Origin: Neckera pumila
Lineage: Eukaryota; Streptophyta; Bryopsida; Hypnales; Neckeraceae
Length of the DNA: 64,000 nt
NCBI GenBank assembly: GCA_963969595.1
Contig: OZ018408.1
Location: 19,837,823 to 19,901,822 of the forward strand
Reading direction: 5' to 3'
Under the pieces are notes generated by a model. That model was not told the origin of the DNA. It worked only from the letters and a program-made list of their open reading frames with translations, and searched no databases. Positions 11,814 through 23,749 of this stretch are shown here, in pieces. Within the stretch, counting starts at the first letter, position 1, and each line of letters opens with the position of its first letter. The position numbers were made by a program, and so were the translations under genes.

Positions 11814-12470
11814 CAAATGCAATTTTTGGTTTGTACACTAGACTTGGCAAACTAACTAAATACTTAACCTCCTCCAAATACAATCTATAATTGCATATTC
11901 TTAAATTGTTGAATTAAGACAAACTTTCTCATGTTTAAATTGTGAATTTTATATTTTGATATTCATGATGCACCTAATCATGAGTATTTATTAAGTCCAC
12001 TAGTTGAGGCAATGAAATTTGAAAGGATGCAGTGTATTTCAAATTCTTGCAAGTTGTTTGAACAAAACAAAAAAATAGAATACAATAAATATAGGATTTT
12101 ATCATAGTGGATTATTTAATTAGTTTGAGACCCAAGAATATTGCTTGCCAAATTTAGGTGACACCATTGTTACATATATTGCATTAGGAACATCTTATTT
12201 GTTAGTTCTTCATATGTAACTATTATTATTATAAATAATTTATTGTCTTAGGATAGGTGATCGATCGGTACTGATGTAATAATATATTGACCTTTGATGG
12301 TCTAAAGATTATTCAACCAATGAAGATAAAAAAAAATGGTACCGCTCCTTACTATTTCCTTTTGATCTTCAGTTGGAAGCAAGAAAATTGCAAAATTTCA
12401 TCATTCTTCAAAAATCAAAGTATCGGCACACAATGCATACAATTTATATGTGGAATAATAAAAGATGAAG

Positions 12471-13400
12471 TTAACCCCTAAAGGACCAACATGCGTTTTT
12501 TGGCCATATAGAAATTTTGGGCAGGTACGTGTGACTAGAGATATCCATATTTGAGGCTGAAATTTTAATAGAAGGTGGGGGCAAGGAATATCTTCATGTG
12601 TACCAAGTTTCATGCCATTTCAAAATACGAGTCAAAAGTTGTGACCTGATATGTTACTTTTTTTCGTAACTTGGCAGTTTGGGCAGATCAGAAAAAATCA
12701 TTTTTTCCGGAATTTTTTTTGAAATTGGTTCTCTACATTTATATATACTTAAAAAGCTTTGAGTCACTCCATTTCAATCAATGAGTCAAAAGTTATGAGA
12801 GTTTTTGGTTTGCGGGCAGTTATGGATTCTCTACTCTAAAAAAACCTTTAAAGTTGATTATTTAACTCAATTTTCAATAGTTTTGGAAAAAAATAAAATC
12901 CTAGGATGTAGATTGATTGTTACAACATTACAACCGTTGGGATTGGCATTTTTTAATTCCATGATTAAATTTTTAACAATTTAGTATTTTGAGTCATTTT
13001 CTACTTCTTTCTACTTACTATTTTTTTCCTATATGTTGTACAATTCCAAATGATGTGAAATTTTTCATGCATATAGACAACTTGTTTAGGAAACTGAATT
13101 CAAAGAAGCACCACCTTTATCGGCATTTTTTCATTGAAAAGTGAGCTTGCAAAGTGCAGCTGCCCGTTTTTTCGCAGGATTGAAAAAATGGTTTTCAAGA
13201 CTTTGAATGCTTATATCTTATGATCCACACGGTAGAATATTCTGAAATTTTTACCACATGTTTTCAAAATATCATACTACAAGATCCTACGGTTACATGT
13301 GTCAAAAATTGTTTTTTTCCAAAAATTTGGAAGTTGTATTAGAAATGGCAGTTTTGGAGCGTTTTTGGTGATTACATAGTCATGAAACTTTAGGGGTTAA
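12471..13400 (-). mobile_element. TTAA element family A, copy A3 (inverted)
   Basis: This is the same element as A1 in opposite orientation: TTAACCCCTAAAGGACC at the left and AACTTTAGGGGTTAA at the right, 930 bp. Similarity to A1 is high along the whole length. The copies are therefore much younger than the surrounding repeats. Confidence 0.9.
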
Positions 13401-13629
13401 AGAAAACATCCCACATGTATGCATCAATCATAAATTTGGATTTTCAATAATCAAGTGAATGCCACTTCTGACCCAATGAAAATTTTATTTCAAGTAAAAA
13501 GATTTATATATTACATTATAATAATAATATCCAAACGTGATTGATTGCTCAATAAATTGTTAATTTTTTTTTATAGAACTTGACTTTTGCCATCATTTTT
13601 ATGAGTGTACTAATGTACTATAAATATTA

Positions 13630-13865
13630 CTAGTGTGCCATGTGCCATTGCTACAACCAAATAAGTATAAAATCAATTTTAAATTTTAAATTAAAAGATA
13701 CCTAAAAAAATCTTTAACTTTTATAATATAATTAGATCCAAACGCCACAAAACAAAGCCCGTGCATCCTTCCTTGTTGAGGACTTTTTGACAGTACCAAG
13801 AAAGCGACGGGGAAGCAACTTTTTGGAGATCATCTGTAACACACCAACAAAACAAAACAAATACC
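13630..13865 (+). repeat. Dispersed unit of the 8.4-9.2 kb tandem repeat
   Basis: It carries the same ordered blocks as the array at 8396-9215: ACTAGTGTGCC, a CTACAACCA block, AACGCCACAAAACAAAGCCC, a GACAGTACCAAG block and AACAAAACAAAAC. It lies 4.5 kb away from the array, so the unit is not confined to it. Confidence 0.65.
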
Positions 13866-14573
13866 CTAATTTAAGGTTTGGATGGTATCCTCCCTTAAAA
13901 TGAATAATATCCCCATTTGTTCAAACAATAAAAAATAAAAATAAAAATAAAAATGAAATGAAATATATAATACTCCATATAAACTTTATATTTTTAGTGA
14001 ATACAGTATTTTTTTAATTTTATTATGTGATGGCTCAGGGCTGACTCATCTATGCTAATACTTTATGCCTTCAACAAGGACAAAATTTGAATTTTTTCTC
14101 TTAATTTATACCTCAAGGGAAAGTGCAAAGACAATTATTTACCACGGATGGTAAAATCTGGAAATTTAGAACTCATATTTTGAATCAAATACCCCAAATT
14201 AATTTGGAGAAGTTGCAAAGTACAAAATTAATAGTCCAAAATTATAAGGCGCATGTTTTAATTTTTTTACAAGCGTGGGGGAAACAAATTTTCAATTCCC
14301 CTTGGAAGGCATTTCGAACTACGGTAGTCAACTAAGGTATTAGCACTTTAAACTCGCAAGTATTTAAAATGGATGCCTATTTTTTGCCTAATAGCAAACC
14401 AAGTAAAACACCAAGTTTCCTATTTAGAACTTATATGAGCAAATTACTAAAGCAGCTATTCAAAGGTGCCTCAATTCATGCATCACTCTCCAAATGTGTT
14501 GTTTCCTATTTAATCATTTTTTAAATAAGGACTAAAATGGTTGTATTGTCAACTGAAATGGTTGTATTGTCAA

Positions 14574-15690
14574 TTAGCCCCTAAAGTCTCGCTGTCCCTT
14601 CAAGAGACAAATGAATGTTTGAACAAGGTCCTATGATTTCAATTTTTGTTATAATTATTTGAAATTTTTTGAAGATAGAAAAACACATTAGCTTTATGTA
14701 AATATAATTTTGGAATTTTTTTTTTTAAATAAAAAAAAATATGGGTAATTTATAAACATTCAGTACTATGCGTGTGAAAATTTCAAACCTAGAAAAATTT
14801 ATCTCTAAAAGTTATGCATGGTCAAAGAGTGTTGAAAAATGCAAGAAAATAGACACTTTGGGATTTTATTTTGAAAAAATAGTAAAAAAATTCAAAAAAA
14901 ATTTCAAAAAAATCCATTTTTTCTTACTTGAAGATGCTTCTTTTCAATCATTTTTTGTCTTCGAGAAAAAGAATTGTATTCTTTGCTTATGCGCAAAGGT
15001 AGTGCACTTTGAGCACATGTAGGAGGTGGACATTTTATTATTTTTGGAAATCTTGTCGTAATCTTGTGTAACTTTAGGTAGAACTCTTTGTTTTCTAGTT
15101 TTCACCTTCAAATTTGCATTTTTGGGTCAGAAATAGTACTACCCCCCCCCCCCCCCCCCCCCCCCTCCTCCCCAAATGGCCAAGGTAGACATCCAATTGG
15201 GGGAAATTTAAAAATAATAAATTTTTTTTAAGAAATTCCAAAAAATTACTTAGTGTCTTAAACTACTACATATACCTTCATTTCAAATTTCATAGGAAAT
15301 GGACATATAACACAAAATTTATAAGGAAAAAATTACCTGTCCTAGGCTAAGGGGACAAAAAAAAAGACAAGTGTTTCTTGCAACGACCCATAACTTTTAT
15401 AAGTTCAAAATCTATAGTGCAAAAATTTTAAGCTATGAAGATTCAAAGTCATATAATCTAATCATGTAGGTGCAAAAAAACTTGTTTTCTTTATTTGAGA
15501 TGCTAATACCTTTCAATCTATGTGGTTAAAGTATTTTGAAATTTCTTACACAAATTCTTGTACTAATCTCATTACTGCAAGATCCTACAATTAGATATGC
15601 AAAAAAAATAATTTTAAAAGTTTTTTTCTCTTTGCACGAGAAATGACAATTTTGAGTGTTTTTTATGAAAAAAAGTCAACAAACTTCAAT
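14574..15690 (+). mobile_element. TTAA element family B, copy B3 (decayed, 3' end lost)
   Basis: The left end reads TTAGCCCCTAAAGTCTC followed by the family B CAAGAGACAAATG block. The interior and the near-terminal TTTTGAGTGTTTTTTATG block match B1. The right terminal inverted repeat is not found. It contains a 24-C tract at 15142-15165. Reading frames in it are accidental. Confidence 0.65.
15142..15165 (+). repeat. Poly-C tract (24 C) inside decayed B3
   Basis: An uninterrupted run of 24 C, followed by TCCTCCCC. Like the other G/C homopolymers here, its length may be unreliable in an assembly. Confidence 0.85.
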
Positions 15691-15942
15691 GCCCTAATAC
15701 CTTACGTTTTCAACTTTCAATTACATCTTCAACTATCAAATACATAAAGGAAGGGACCAAGTGCTCAAATACTGTACCTAGTAATCAAAGTCAGCAAAAA
15801 GAATTCTAATCATGGTTGCCAAAATTTTTGAAGATTAATTTTGCAACAAAATAAAAAATATAGATGGACGAAAAAAAGGAAGTGTAAAATATTTGCAAAA
15901 TATTTCTAATTTTGAATCTAATACAATAGCTTAAGTACATTG

Positions 15943-16182
15943 ATCCTTGAAAGATGTGTCCCCCATGACCAAGGTTGTCACCAGAATGCTTCAGTTATTG
16001 GACCAATAGGTGGATTTTTTGATTCAATAGTGAACCCTTAAAAGGATGTCAAGGACCAAAAGTATCCAATGGATGACTTCATTGTTAACTATAAAAACAA
16101 AAAATGCACCTATTGGTCTAATAATTTGAGCATTTTGGTGACTAGTTTGGTCATTGGGGGCCACATCCTTCAAAGATAAACC
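15943..16182. mobile_element. Fold-back (long inverted repeat) element
   Basis: The left arm (about 15943-16030) and the right arm (about 16095-16182) are inverted copies. Matching blocks are TTGAAAGATGTG with CACATCCTTCAAAG, ATGACCAA with TTGGTCAT, and GACCAATAGGTG with CACCTATTGGTC. The arms are about 85 bp around a 60-70 bp spacer. I see no clear target-site duplication. Confidence 0.7.
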
Positions 16183-16199
16183 CATAAACATCTACGACC

Positions 16200-16640
16200 G
16201 CTTTTTAGCCAATGAATGACAAAGAATCTTTCTATAAAGGACAAAAGTGCAGATGTTCATCTTTGAAATTTTGTATGAAAATTGAAAAGTAGAGGTCTTG
16301 CGTAGTAGTTTGACTTCCAGTGAGTGGTGTTGGATTATTTTGAGCCAATGGTTCACACAGTTTCTAAAGGATGATTTCCATAAGCACCAACCTGTCCTTT
16401 AACTCTTAAAATGTCGACAGGGGTGTTTTGTGTCCGATGGATGACAGGGAGTCTCATGTGTAAGACAAAGTACAACTATTCATCCTTAAAATTTTATTGT
16501 CAAAAGGGGAGGTCTTCTATAGTAGTTTGACTTCCAATGAGTGCTTTTGCATTTTCTTAAGCCAATGATTCACACGGTAACTGAAGGGATGGTTTCTATA
16601 GTCACTAGCCCATCCTTTTAAGGGTTAGCAGTGAATTTTT
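16200..16640 (+). repeat. Direct tandem duplication, about 217 bp unit
   Basis: Two units in direct order share GAGGTCTT, AGTAGTTTGACTTCCA (16304 and 16521), AGCCAATG(G/A)TTCACAC and a final CC(T)GTCCTTT / CCATCCTTTT block. Similarity is moderate. It sits between the fold-back element and TTAA element C1. Confidence 0.65.
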
Positions 16641-16669
16641 GCATGGGACACTTTGGATCCTCATCGTCC

Positions 16670-17309
16670 TTAACTACTAAAATGCCCAAGGCCTGTTTTG
16701 AGCTTCTTAGAATTTGCTCTAAATTGAACAAAAGACTAACCTTATGATAAGTTGAATCAATTTTTTTTGAATTGTAACCGTACAAATTCAAACTAGACAT
16801 GCTAGAGATCACATAGGAAAAGAAAACACAACAAGATCATTTAAAGATTTAAAGATTATAATGTTTGATCATGAGGTTGTTAAAACTATGAAAATCTTTC
16901 TCTTTTTGCATATCAAATCTAAAAATTTGGTCACAAAAAAATATGAGGTTGAAGGGCCTAATATGTATAACCTCAATCAACTTATGGCTTCTCAAAATCT
17001 ACTCTTCAATTTTTTTAAATGAATTTCTAGTGTGATTTTTTCTCCAAGATCTAATGCATTTGAGGCTCATTTTCAAAAGCCTACAATACTACGGAAAGTC
17101 AAGATTGCAATGGGTACCCTTGCACAAAATATTATATAGAAAAAATATAATAATTCATTTCCAAAATCAGATTTTTGATGCTAAAACTAGACTTCAGAAA
17201 GAAATTGTGAAAAGCACAAATTACTAAAAATAGAAACCTAATTAGGTCTTATTTAACTTCAAAGTTTTGTTGACACCAAAATTTGGTGCCTCGGGCATTT
17301 AGGGGTTAA
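16670..17309 (+). mobile_element. TTAA element family C, copy C1
   Basis: The left end TTAACTACTAAAATGCCC is slightly mutated; the right end GGGCATTTAGGGGTTAA is intact; 640 bp. It matches C2 along its length, for example in AACCGTACAAATTCAAACTA, GGGCCTAAT(A/T)TATATAACC and GGTACCCTTG. No coding capacity. Confidence 0.85.
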
Positions 17310-17505
17310 AGGGGAGTCCATGATGAGCCAGGATCCCAGATTCCCAGCTTGTATAAAGTTTTTTTTGGGGGGTGTGATTCACAAATTTAAAAGCAATGAA
17401 CTGATGCTGTCCCCAAAGCTACCGACAGACCCTCACCCATCTAATATCCGGGCATGCTCCCGCGGGTATGTTCCGGGTATACACTCCCCAGCTTAGATGG
17501 TCACC

Positions 17506-17513
17506 AAACCCTA
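17506..17513 (+). promoter_or_regulatory. Telo-box (AAACCCTA) upstream of the COX7C-like gene
   Basis: AAACCCTAGAAATCTAGAA occurs about 130 bp upstream of the start codon. Telo-boxes near the transcription start are known from plant genes for translation and mitochondrial components. The link to this gene is inferred from position only. Confidence 0.5.
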
Positions 17514-17643
17514 GAAATCTAGAATCTCCGCATCGTCTTCCCCACCCACAACAATTTAGAATTCCACCGCCGAGACTAGAATTACAGTCCCACTCCGTGC
17601 AAAAAGCTGCCGAATTTGGCTCCCAGCAATCCATTCTCCTGCC

Positions 17644-18538
17644 ATGGCAAGCTCCGCTGCTGTCTCCGCCGTGCGCCGCGTGGTTTCGAAGGTCGCTGCA
17701 ACCACCCCTGCTGTCTCTGGTACCCTTTCTGCCCCAATTCTTCTGTCGGATTCTTGTTGCCAAGGGTTACCTAACCTAGTGCAGTGTGTGTGTTTGAGTT
17801 CTACTTACTCATTAATTTCTAGGTTACTTTTTATTCCGCAAGTTAAAGGGTTTCGCACATGCAGATCGGAAGATGTTCCTTACTTTGAGCGATGGTCTAT
17901 TTCTTGTATGGAAGTTTCAACAATCCACAGAATGTTGAAAGTTTCGCTTGGATTCATCGACGTTTAGATCGGGGTTTTCTTGTTTGCTAGTGATTTTAGG
18001 ATTCTGGGATTCCTAATTTCCTTTTAGTCGTCTTGTCTTGGTTATATCATTTTCATGGTCTGTTCGAGTGCGTGAATGACCTAATTATCTAATTCGTGGT
18101 GCATAATTCAGTCAGCGCTTGTTTGATTGCGTCGCTGGTGCTTCTAGGTCAGTTTTGTATTTCGCAGGCATCCTAGCCTGTGAGGCTTTGATTTACCTTG
18201 CATTTTCTTTGCCGTTGTGAAGGTCAACATAGGTTTTTAGTTTTAGTTCGTCAGTATCAGATCGTTTCCATTGCCATTGTGATTCAGAAATAATGCTAGT
18301 ATTGATGCTAGTCTTGACAATGGTGCGCTCAATTCTTGCAGGCACCCGGCAGTTTCACGCAACGGGAGCCAAGAGGTACAGCAACGACTACATCCATGCA
18401 GAGCACATGTACGACATCACTGCCATGAAGAACCGGAAGGTGAAGATGGCCCTTGGCGTCTTCGGCTCCTTGGCCATAGGCACCTTTGTGCCCATCTTGG
18501 CGGTGCGCTTTCAAATGAAGAAGCAAGGTGGTCTCTGA
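17644..18538 (+). CDS. COX7C-like mitochondrial inner-membrane protein, 2 exons
   Basis: Exon 1 is 17644-17719 and exon 2 is 18342-18538, joined by a 622 bp GT-AG intron in phase 1, giving 90 residues. Residues 1-30 are rich in Ala, Ser, Val and Arg with no acidic residue, as in a mitochondrial presequence, ending near GTRQFHATGAKR. After HAEHMYDITAMKNRK comes a single membrane segment (about 61-80, MALGVFGSLAIGTFVPILAV), then a short RFQMKKQGG tail. One helix followed by a basic tail ending in QxKK fits cytochrome c oxidase subunit 7C (yeast Cox8), a small accessory subunit of complex IV. The family call rests on topology and motif and is moderately sure. The start is the only Met ahead of the presequence-like stretch. 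Confidence 0.72.
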
Positions 18539-19092
18539 TCGCAGACAGTCGCTCGAGTAATAATTGTCCTTTGTAGAGTGATGATGCCACTTTTATTACC
18601 AAGGAGCGGTGTGGCATGTCCAGAAGACGAGAGTAGTGAGTAGAGTATAGATGTAAAAATAACCACATTCCATTTCTTCGAAGTGTTGCATTTCGTGCAC
18701 CCGATTCGATTCGATAAATGTTGGAAATCAATATATTTTACTGACCAGCCTTCTAAGCACGATAGAGCTCTAGCATGGCCATGCTTGGATATTTTGATGA
18801 TCTGAATAGTGTTACACTTTAGGTTTAAATGAACTGAGATACAGTGGAGTTTCTAGTTGTGGTAAATATGAAGAAAGGAACTTGTTGAGCGGTAAGTGCA
18901 GGATTCAGGTCGAGAGGTTTGGACGATGTTTCTTATACTCAAATGATGCATCTTGAAATACTGATAAAATGATCTCTAGTCAATATGGTAGGGAACCCAT
19001 AGTACTGCTGTACAGTAATTGCCAGGTATACTATTGTATTAGCAAGATGTTGGAGAGAGAGTTTGTCAGTGGGCAATTGGGCATGAGAGGAT

Positions 19093-19467
19093 TAAGGTAG
19101 TCTGCTTTAAAAGCAATCATTTAAGTGCTGATCCACCTTTTCCATGGGTTTCGTGGATGGAAAATTTTTGAGCTCATTTTTCAGAGAAAGAAAAATAGAT
19201 GCACAATGTAATCCAAATGGTCTTTTATTTTTCCATGCATTATTGAATTAGTTATGATTTTCTAAAGATTTGTGTCATAGTCACCTATTTATGACTCTAG
19301 ATCTCTCAAGATTTGCCCACCTACAACTTGTAAAGAGATAGGAGGAAATCAAGGCAAATGGTTGGCTCTTACAATAAATAACAAATTTTCCTTGATTCAA
19401 TTAAGGCAAATGGTTAATTATAGGAGTGGTTTGAAGAGGACGGTCGCTTTTAGAGCACTCTATCTTA
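19093..19467. mobile_element. MITE family E, copy E1 (TAAGGTAG..TGCTTTAAAAGC ends)
   Basis: The left end TAAGGTAGTCTGCTTTAAAA is mirrored at the right end, where GCTTTTAGAGCACTCTATCTTA is the inverted equivalent. Length is 375 bp. Related copies occur at 54370-54667 and 62375-62743. The target duplication is not clear, and no coding frame is present. Confidence 0.7.
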
Positions 19468-22400
19468 TTATTGTCTCTAAAAGATGATTTCTCGCACATC
19501 ATTTGCATCTAGAATTCACATGGACGTGGCTTTTCAAGAATGAAAAGAAAATCCAATGTGGCTTTTATTAGTTTGCCTCTCACACCAAATGGCTATTGGA
19601 GATTCTTGTTTGAAATTAGATTCTAGGAGCTCCTACTTTTGTTGCTAGCACCTTTTAGACTTAATGTATGCAAAATATATTTTGTTGGCTGTGACTGGAA
19701 GTAGAAGAGGCTTTGCATTGACAAAAGCTATATGTGAAGAACTTTGAGTAAGACCTTACTTGAAAGCAAGCTTGAGCTTTAGGAATAAAGCCTAGTGGTG
19801 TGATTATTGTCTTGTTATATATACGTGCACATGGACCAGCATATAGCAACAGTATTGAATTCCCACCTTGTTGCAAATCACATTTTCTGTTACTGTTGAG
19901 ACATTTTGAAATTTTGGGATGTGGCCAACACTCCGACATCCTTGTTGGTATATTCCACGTTGTAGCCATGTAGCCATGTATTCGCGTTGTAGCCATGACA
20001 GAATTCTTGCACGGCATGGCAGCAGCACTGCGATTCTCCAGCAAAATCAGAATTCCCTTGATTCTTCAAGGGAATTTGTGTACCGTATGATTTCCTTACA
20101 AAAATCATAAAGTTTGGTACGTCTCGTTCTAACTTTATATCTGCTGCAATCACAAGGCCTCAACGTTGTGAAGCGAATTCATGTTTTTGAACTCACTGAA
20201 TACTCTGCATGATTTACCAAGTGAGCACTTCCCTGTTTCAAAGCAATAGAAGAAGCTAGCAAAGCAGGCCAAGTTATCTAAAATAATTGCCGGTTAGGAC
20301 CTTACTGAGTTGCAGGCGGTGAGGTTGGTATTGACCTGTGATTATTTTTGATGACTTGGCCTACTTTGCACTTACCGGACATAATCTCAATGTAGGAAAG
20401 TTGAGTTGTTTGACCTCTTTGATTGCTAACCAATCAAACATACTACAACAACAAAACTATCTTGCAATTAGATTATATTAGGTGGATTTGCACTCACTAA
20501 GTTAATATTAGTTGATAGTAGTAGAGATTTCTCTCAAATTTTTCTCACTGATAGACCAATGAAATTTCTACTGCATACTTCATACTTGATTTCTTGAAAT
20601 TTCTACACCTTGTTGAGAATTTGCACAAGGAAGGCAATGAGCATTATCAGTCATAATCTACCTCTTTTAATTTGCCTAATGAGCATTATTAGTCTTAATT
20701 ATTACCAATTGAAACATGTCATGACGGCAAAACTCTCCTGCATGGAGATTATGGTTGTAGTTCTGAACATGAGCATGCATATATTTCAAAAATGAAAAAT
20801 GAAAAATCTACACCCACTTGCCGTTTCTTATCGATAGTTTTCAAGAATATGATTCACCTAGTGCCGGTAAACACGTCCGTTTTTCAAGGGTTGCATTATG
20901 TTATTGTAAGTTAATTTCTGCACTTCCTAGAAGGCTGTGTTGAGTTTGAGTCAAAGTCGTCACGTCAAGGAGTTGGTCGCTGGTACTTTCGTAGATCCTT
21001 AGTGTGTCATGAATTTGCATTTCTCTGCATTTTAAGTTAATTTTTAAGCCCAGCAATTTTTAATGGAAGAGTCTATATTCTGCATATCGACCTTTTGGAG
21101 GGACCGTGTAATTAAGAGGTACAGTGTTTGTGGCAGAATGCATCTTGTTTGGGGTGTTAAGTAATATTCTTCAAGTTGTGGAGGACCTTCAACTCGTGAC
21201 TCTCTACAGGTGAGTATGTTCAGTATCTTCTCGAAGACCCTGCTCAAATGTGGTGAACCGTCTGCGGATGTTTCGTACGTTTATTCCAGGAATTCTGTTA
21301 TTTTTGTGAACATAGCATTGTTCACCTTCTGGCACCAGCAAGAATATGAAAATAAAGTAATAGTTGTAATTCCATGCTCTCCATCCAAATAGACTTCCTT
21401 GAAGGTTAATGGTATCTAATGATGCTATTTTTCTCTCCTTCCCATGCGCACGCTGGCCCTTTCTTCAGCACATACTGTAACATTCTTGAATGGGAAGGTT
21501 TGGGGTCCTTCTATGTGTACAATATCACTGTAACAAGAATAATTCCAGATTTTCTCCAGATTTTCTCCACGAGCCACGATCTAGATTTGACAAGAATAAT
21601 TCAAGACTGTCTCCAGTGAAAGGCGCCTTGACTCCAGGGAAGCAATGTGTCTTGAGCCTTGACTTAAAGAATGCTATGCAGCCTACCTTCCAGTTCGTCG
21701 CTTTGAGGTTGCGATCACACACAAAACGTAGCCTGCTGTGACTATCTTCGCTTACAACACGCAATCTGAAATCACTGCAACAATTCCGCCTCAATTAATT
21801 CCCAGTCATGAAAAATCAGGCCTCCAAGAGTCTGAACTATGCTACAAAAACTTGAACACTTGAAGATAAATCGATTCCAAAGAAAAATTGATGTACTAAT
21901 CAGTAAAACATTAATATTAAGGAAAGTTGGAGGATTTCCAGGGTTTAGAGTTCAGTTACAAAATCTGTTCCATCCAGCTATGGAGGTTGAGATACAGAAG
22001 TGGACCCTAAATCATTAAGACGACAATGATTCGAACAAGTATGCAAGATTCTCAGAAGTTACGTATCAGACATTATCACAACCTCGAGTCCCGAATCAAG
22101 TCTTCCACATCTCAAAAGCCTAATTGGCATGGTGGTCGTTCTAAGTAGAAAGAAAACCGGAAAATTTCAGAGAGCAGAATTCGCAATGGTCAGAATACTT
22201 CTATGGCAGTTTTAAAATTCAACACCCTTCAAATGTGCACTCCGATTTCATGACTAATGATACTGTATTTGCACGGGTTAGTTTCATCGTACGTAGTCTG
22301 AACTTGAATTAGACTAGGTGGAACTTCGACTGGAGCCTCTACATCAGAGTGTCGTCTCGCCAAGCATCTCAATCAGTCAGAAATTTCAAGACTCCGAACT

Positions 22401-22600
22401 CCATTAATTTGCAAGAGAATGTTCGCCTTGTCGGCCAATGTTCAACTGCTTGATCTTTGATTTCCTCTCAATCATGACTCTCACCTTATGAAATTGGGTA
22501 CATTGGGTAGCATGTTCCCTTGGACCCCTAGCCTCCCAGCGACCTTTGATCTATGAAGAGTCACATGAAAGGGTTGCTGCAATGTTGACTGACTATCCCT
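19468..22600. other. 3.1 kb with no gene that I can support
   Basis: Composition is mixed, with short frames on both strands and a small local repeat (GTTGTAGCCATG at 19960-20000). No domain, splice series or transposon end was recognised. Confidence 0.4.
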
Positions 22601-22609
22601 TCCTTTTCT

Positions 22610-23300
22610 AATATGCCATAAAGGTTACAGAGCTTTGTCGGGAGAAAGGATTGTTCTTGTGAAGGTAGTAAGTCCATAACTGAAAATTCTTTTTGCAGCT
22701 GAAATATTTCTTTGAAACAGACCGAAATAATGTGGGAGACAGATGTTGTGAGACATTATACAGGCCCAATTCCTTGGAGCAGCTCTGCGTGAGTGGAGCT
22801 TGCATTCAAAGCTTACGCTGTAGCTAGGGAGCTGGAGGCAGGTAAGAAGGCCAAAGATGGGGTGTATAGGTGGCATCCTTGGGTTTCCGTTCCTCATCAT
22901 CGGCTGCGTAATGTGGCTCTTTGGAGCAATTATGTTTATACTCTTGTAAGCAATTTCACATTCCTTCAAGAGTCTAAATCTAAAGTTGATTGCACTCACG
23001 TGCGTCCATCCTCACGTTGAGCTTATGTTGGACCAAAGGTTATATGTGAAGTGTGAAAATTTAATCTTCCAAGGGAGGTTGTTGACAAAGCTACTGTGGT
23101 GTGTGCGAATGCAGCAAACCCTTTGCTATCATATTACCGTGTGGAACTTGTTGTGAATGTATCATCCAAGCCGCATTCTGGCTCATGGAGTTACCAATCA
23201 AAATCTTGAACTTCTTTATTGGTTGCATACCTTGCTGAGATGATGGTGCACATCTGCAACAAGTAAGAAGCCCAATTGTTATCACACGGGAAGTAAAGCC
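22610..23300 (+). pseudogene. Coding-like remnant, family not recognised
   Basis: Coding-type sequence with splice-like borders: GTGAAG|GTAGTAAG at about 22665, TTTTGCAG|CTGAAA at about 22700, and TACTCTT|GTAAGC near 22946. The reading around HPWVSVPHHRLRN, preceded by AYAVARELEAGKK, is open from 22793. The frame before it has a stop (TGA) near 22791, and the preceding exon-like piece fits better in another frame. Later blocks (VCANAANPLLSYY, about 23105-23145) are also broken. I infer a decayed gene fragment and cannot name the family. Confidence 0.35.
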
Positions 23301-23749
23301 CTCCTTCCATCATTAGTACAAAGCAAGGTATGAATCAAGCTGTTCAAAGCAACAAAGCATGTCTAAATCAACACAACTTTATTAATTCATGTTTGAATTT
23401 ATGTTGTCCAAAGCAACAAAATGTGTTGGTTTTGGGCACTGTTTTCTACTAATGTGTTTGGAATCTATTGGACTTGTCTCCAACAAGAAGCAATCCGGAT
23501 GTAGAGATGTTGACACTACCTCCAAGTGAGTTTGGTGCACCAGAATCCAGAATATGTTTTTGCAAATTTTTAAAGGATTGCCAAGCAGGCACTTGGGAGG
23601 CCTACCAATCATCAGAAGAGGTGTAAAAGTGGTAGTCTGGATATATGCTTGCCAATCCAATGGAACTGGTGACTTCAATTTTGGGTGTTCTTTTCTTCTA
23701 TTGTTTGATGGAGCTTATAAGGAAGCCCTTAAGGATACAATCTAGTGCT

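Noticed and set aside
6824..13400. A CRISPR-like or satellite array
   Set aside because: The repeated units are about 930 bp transposon copies in both orientations with TTAA flanks, in a plant genome. There are no short regular repeats with spacers.
14768..15022. Lys/Phe-rich frame as a small protein
   Set aside because: It lies inside decayed TTAA element B3 and is not kept in other family B copies.
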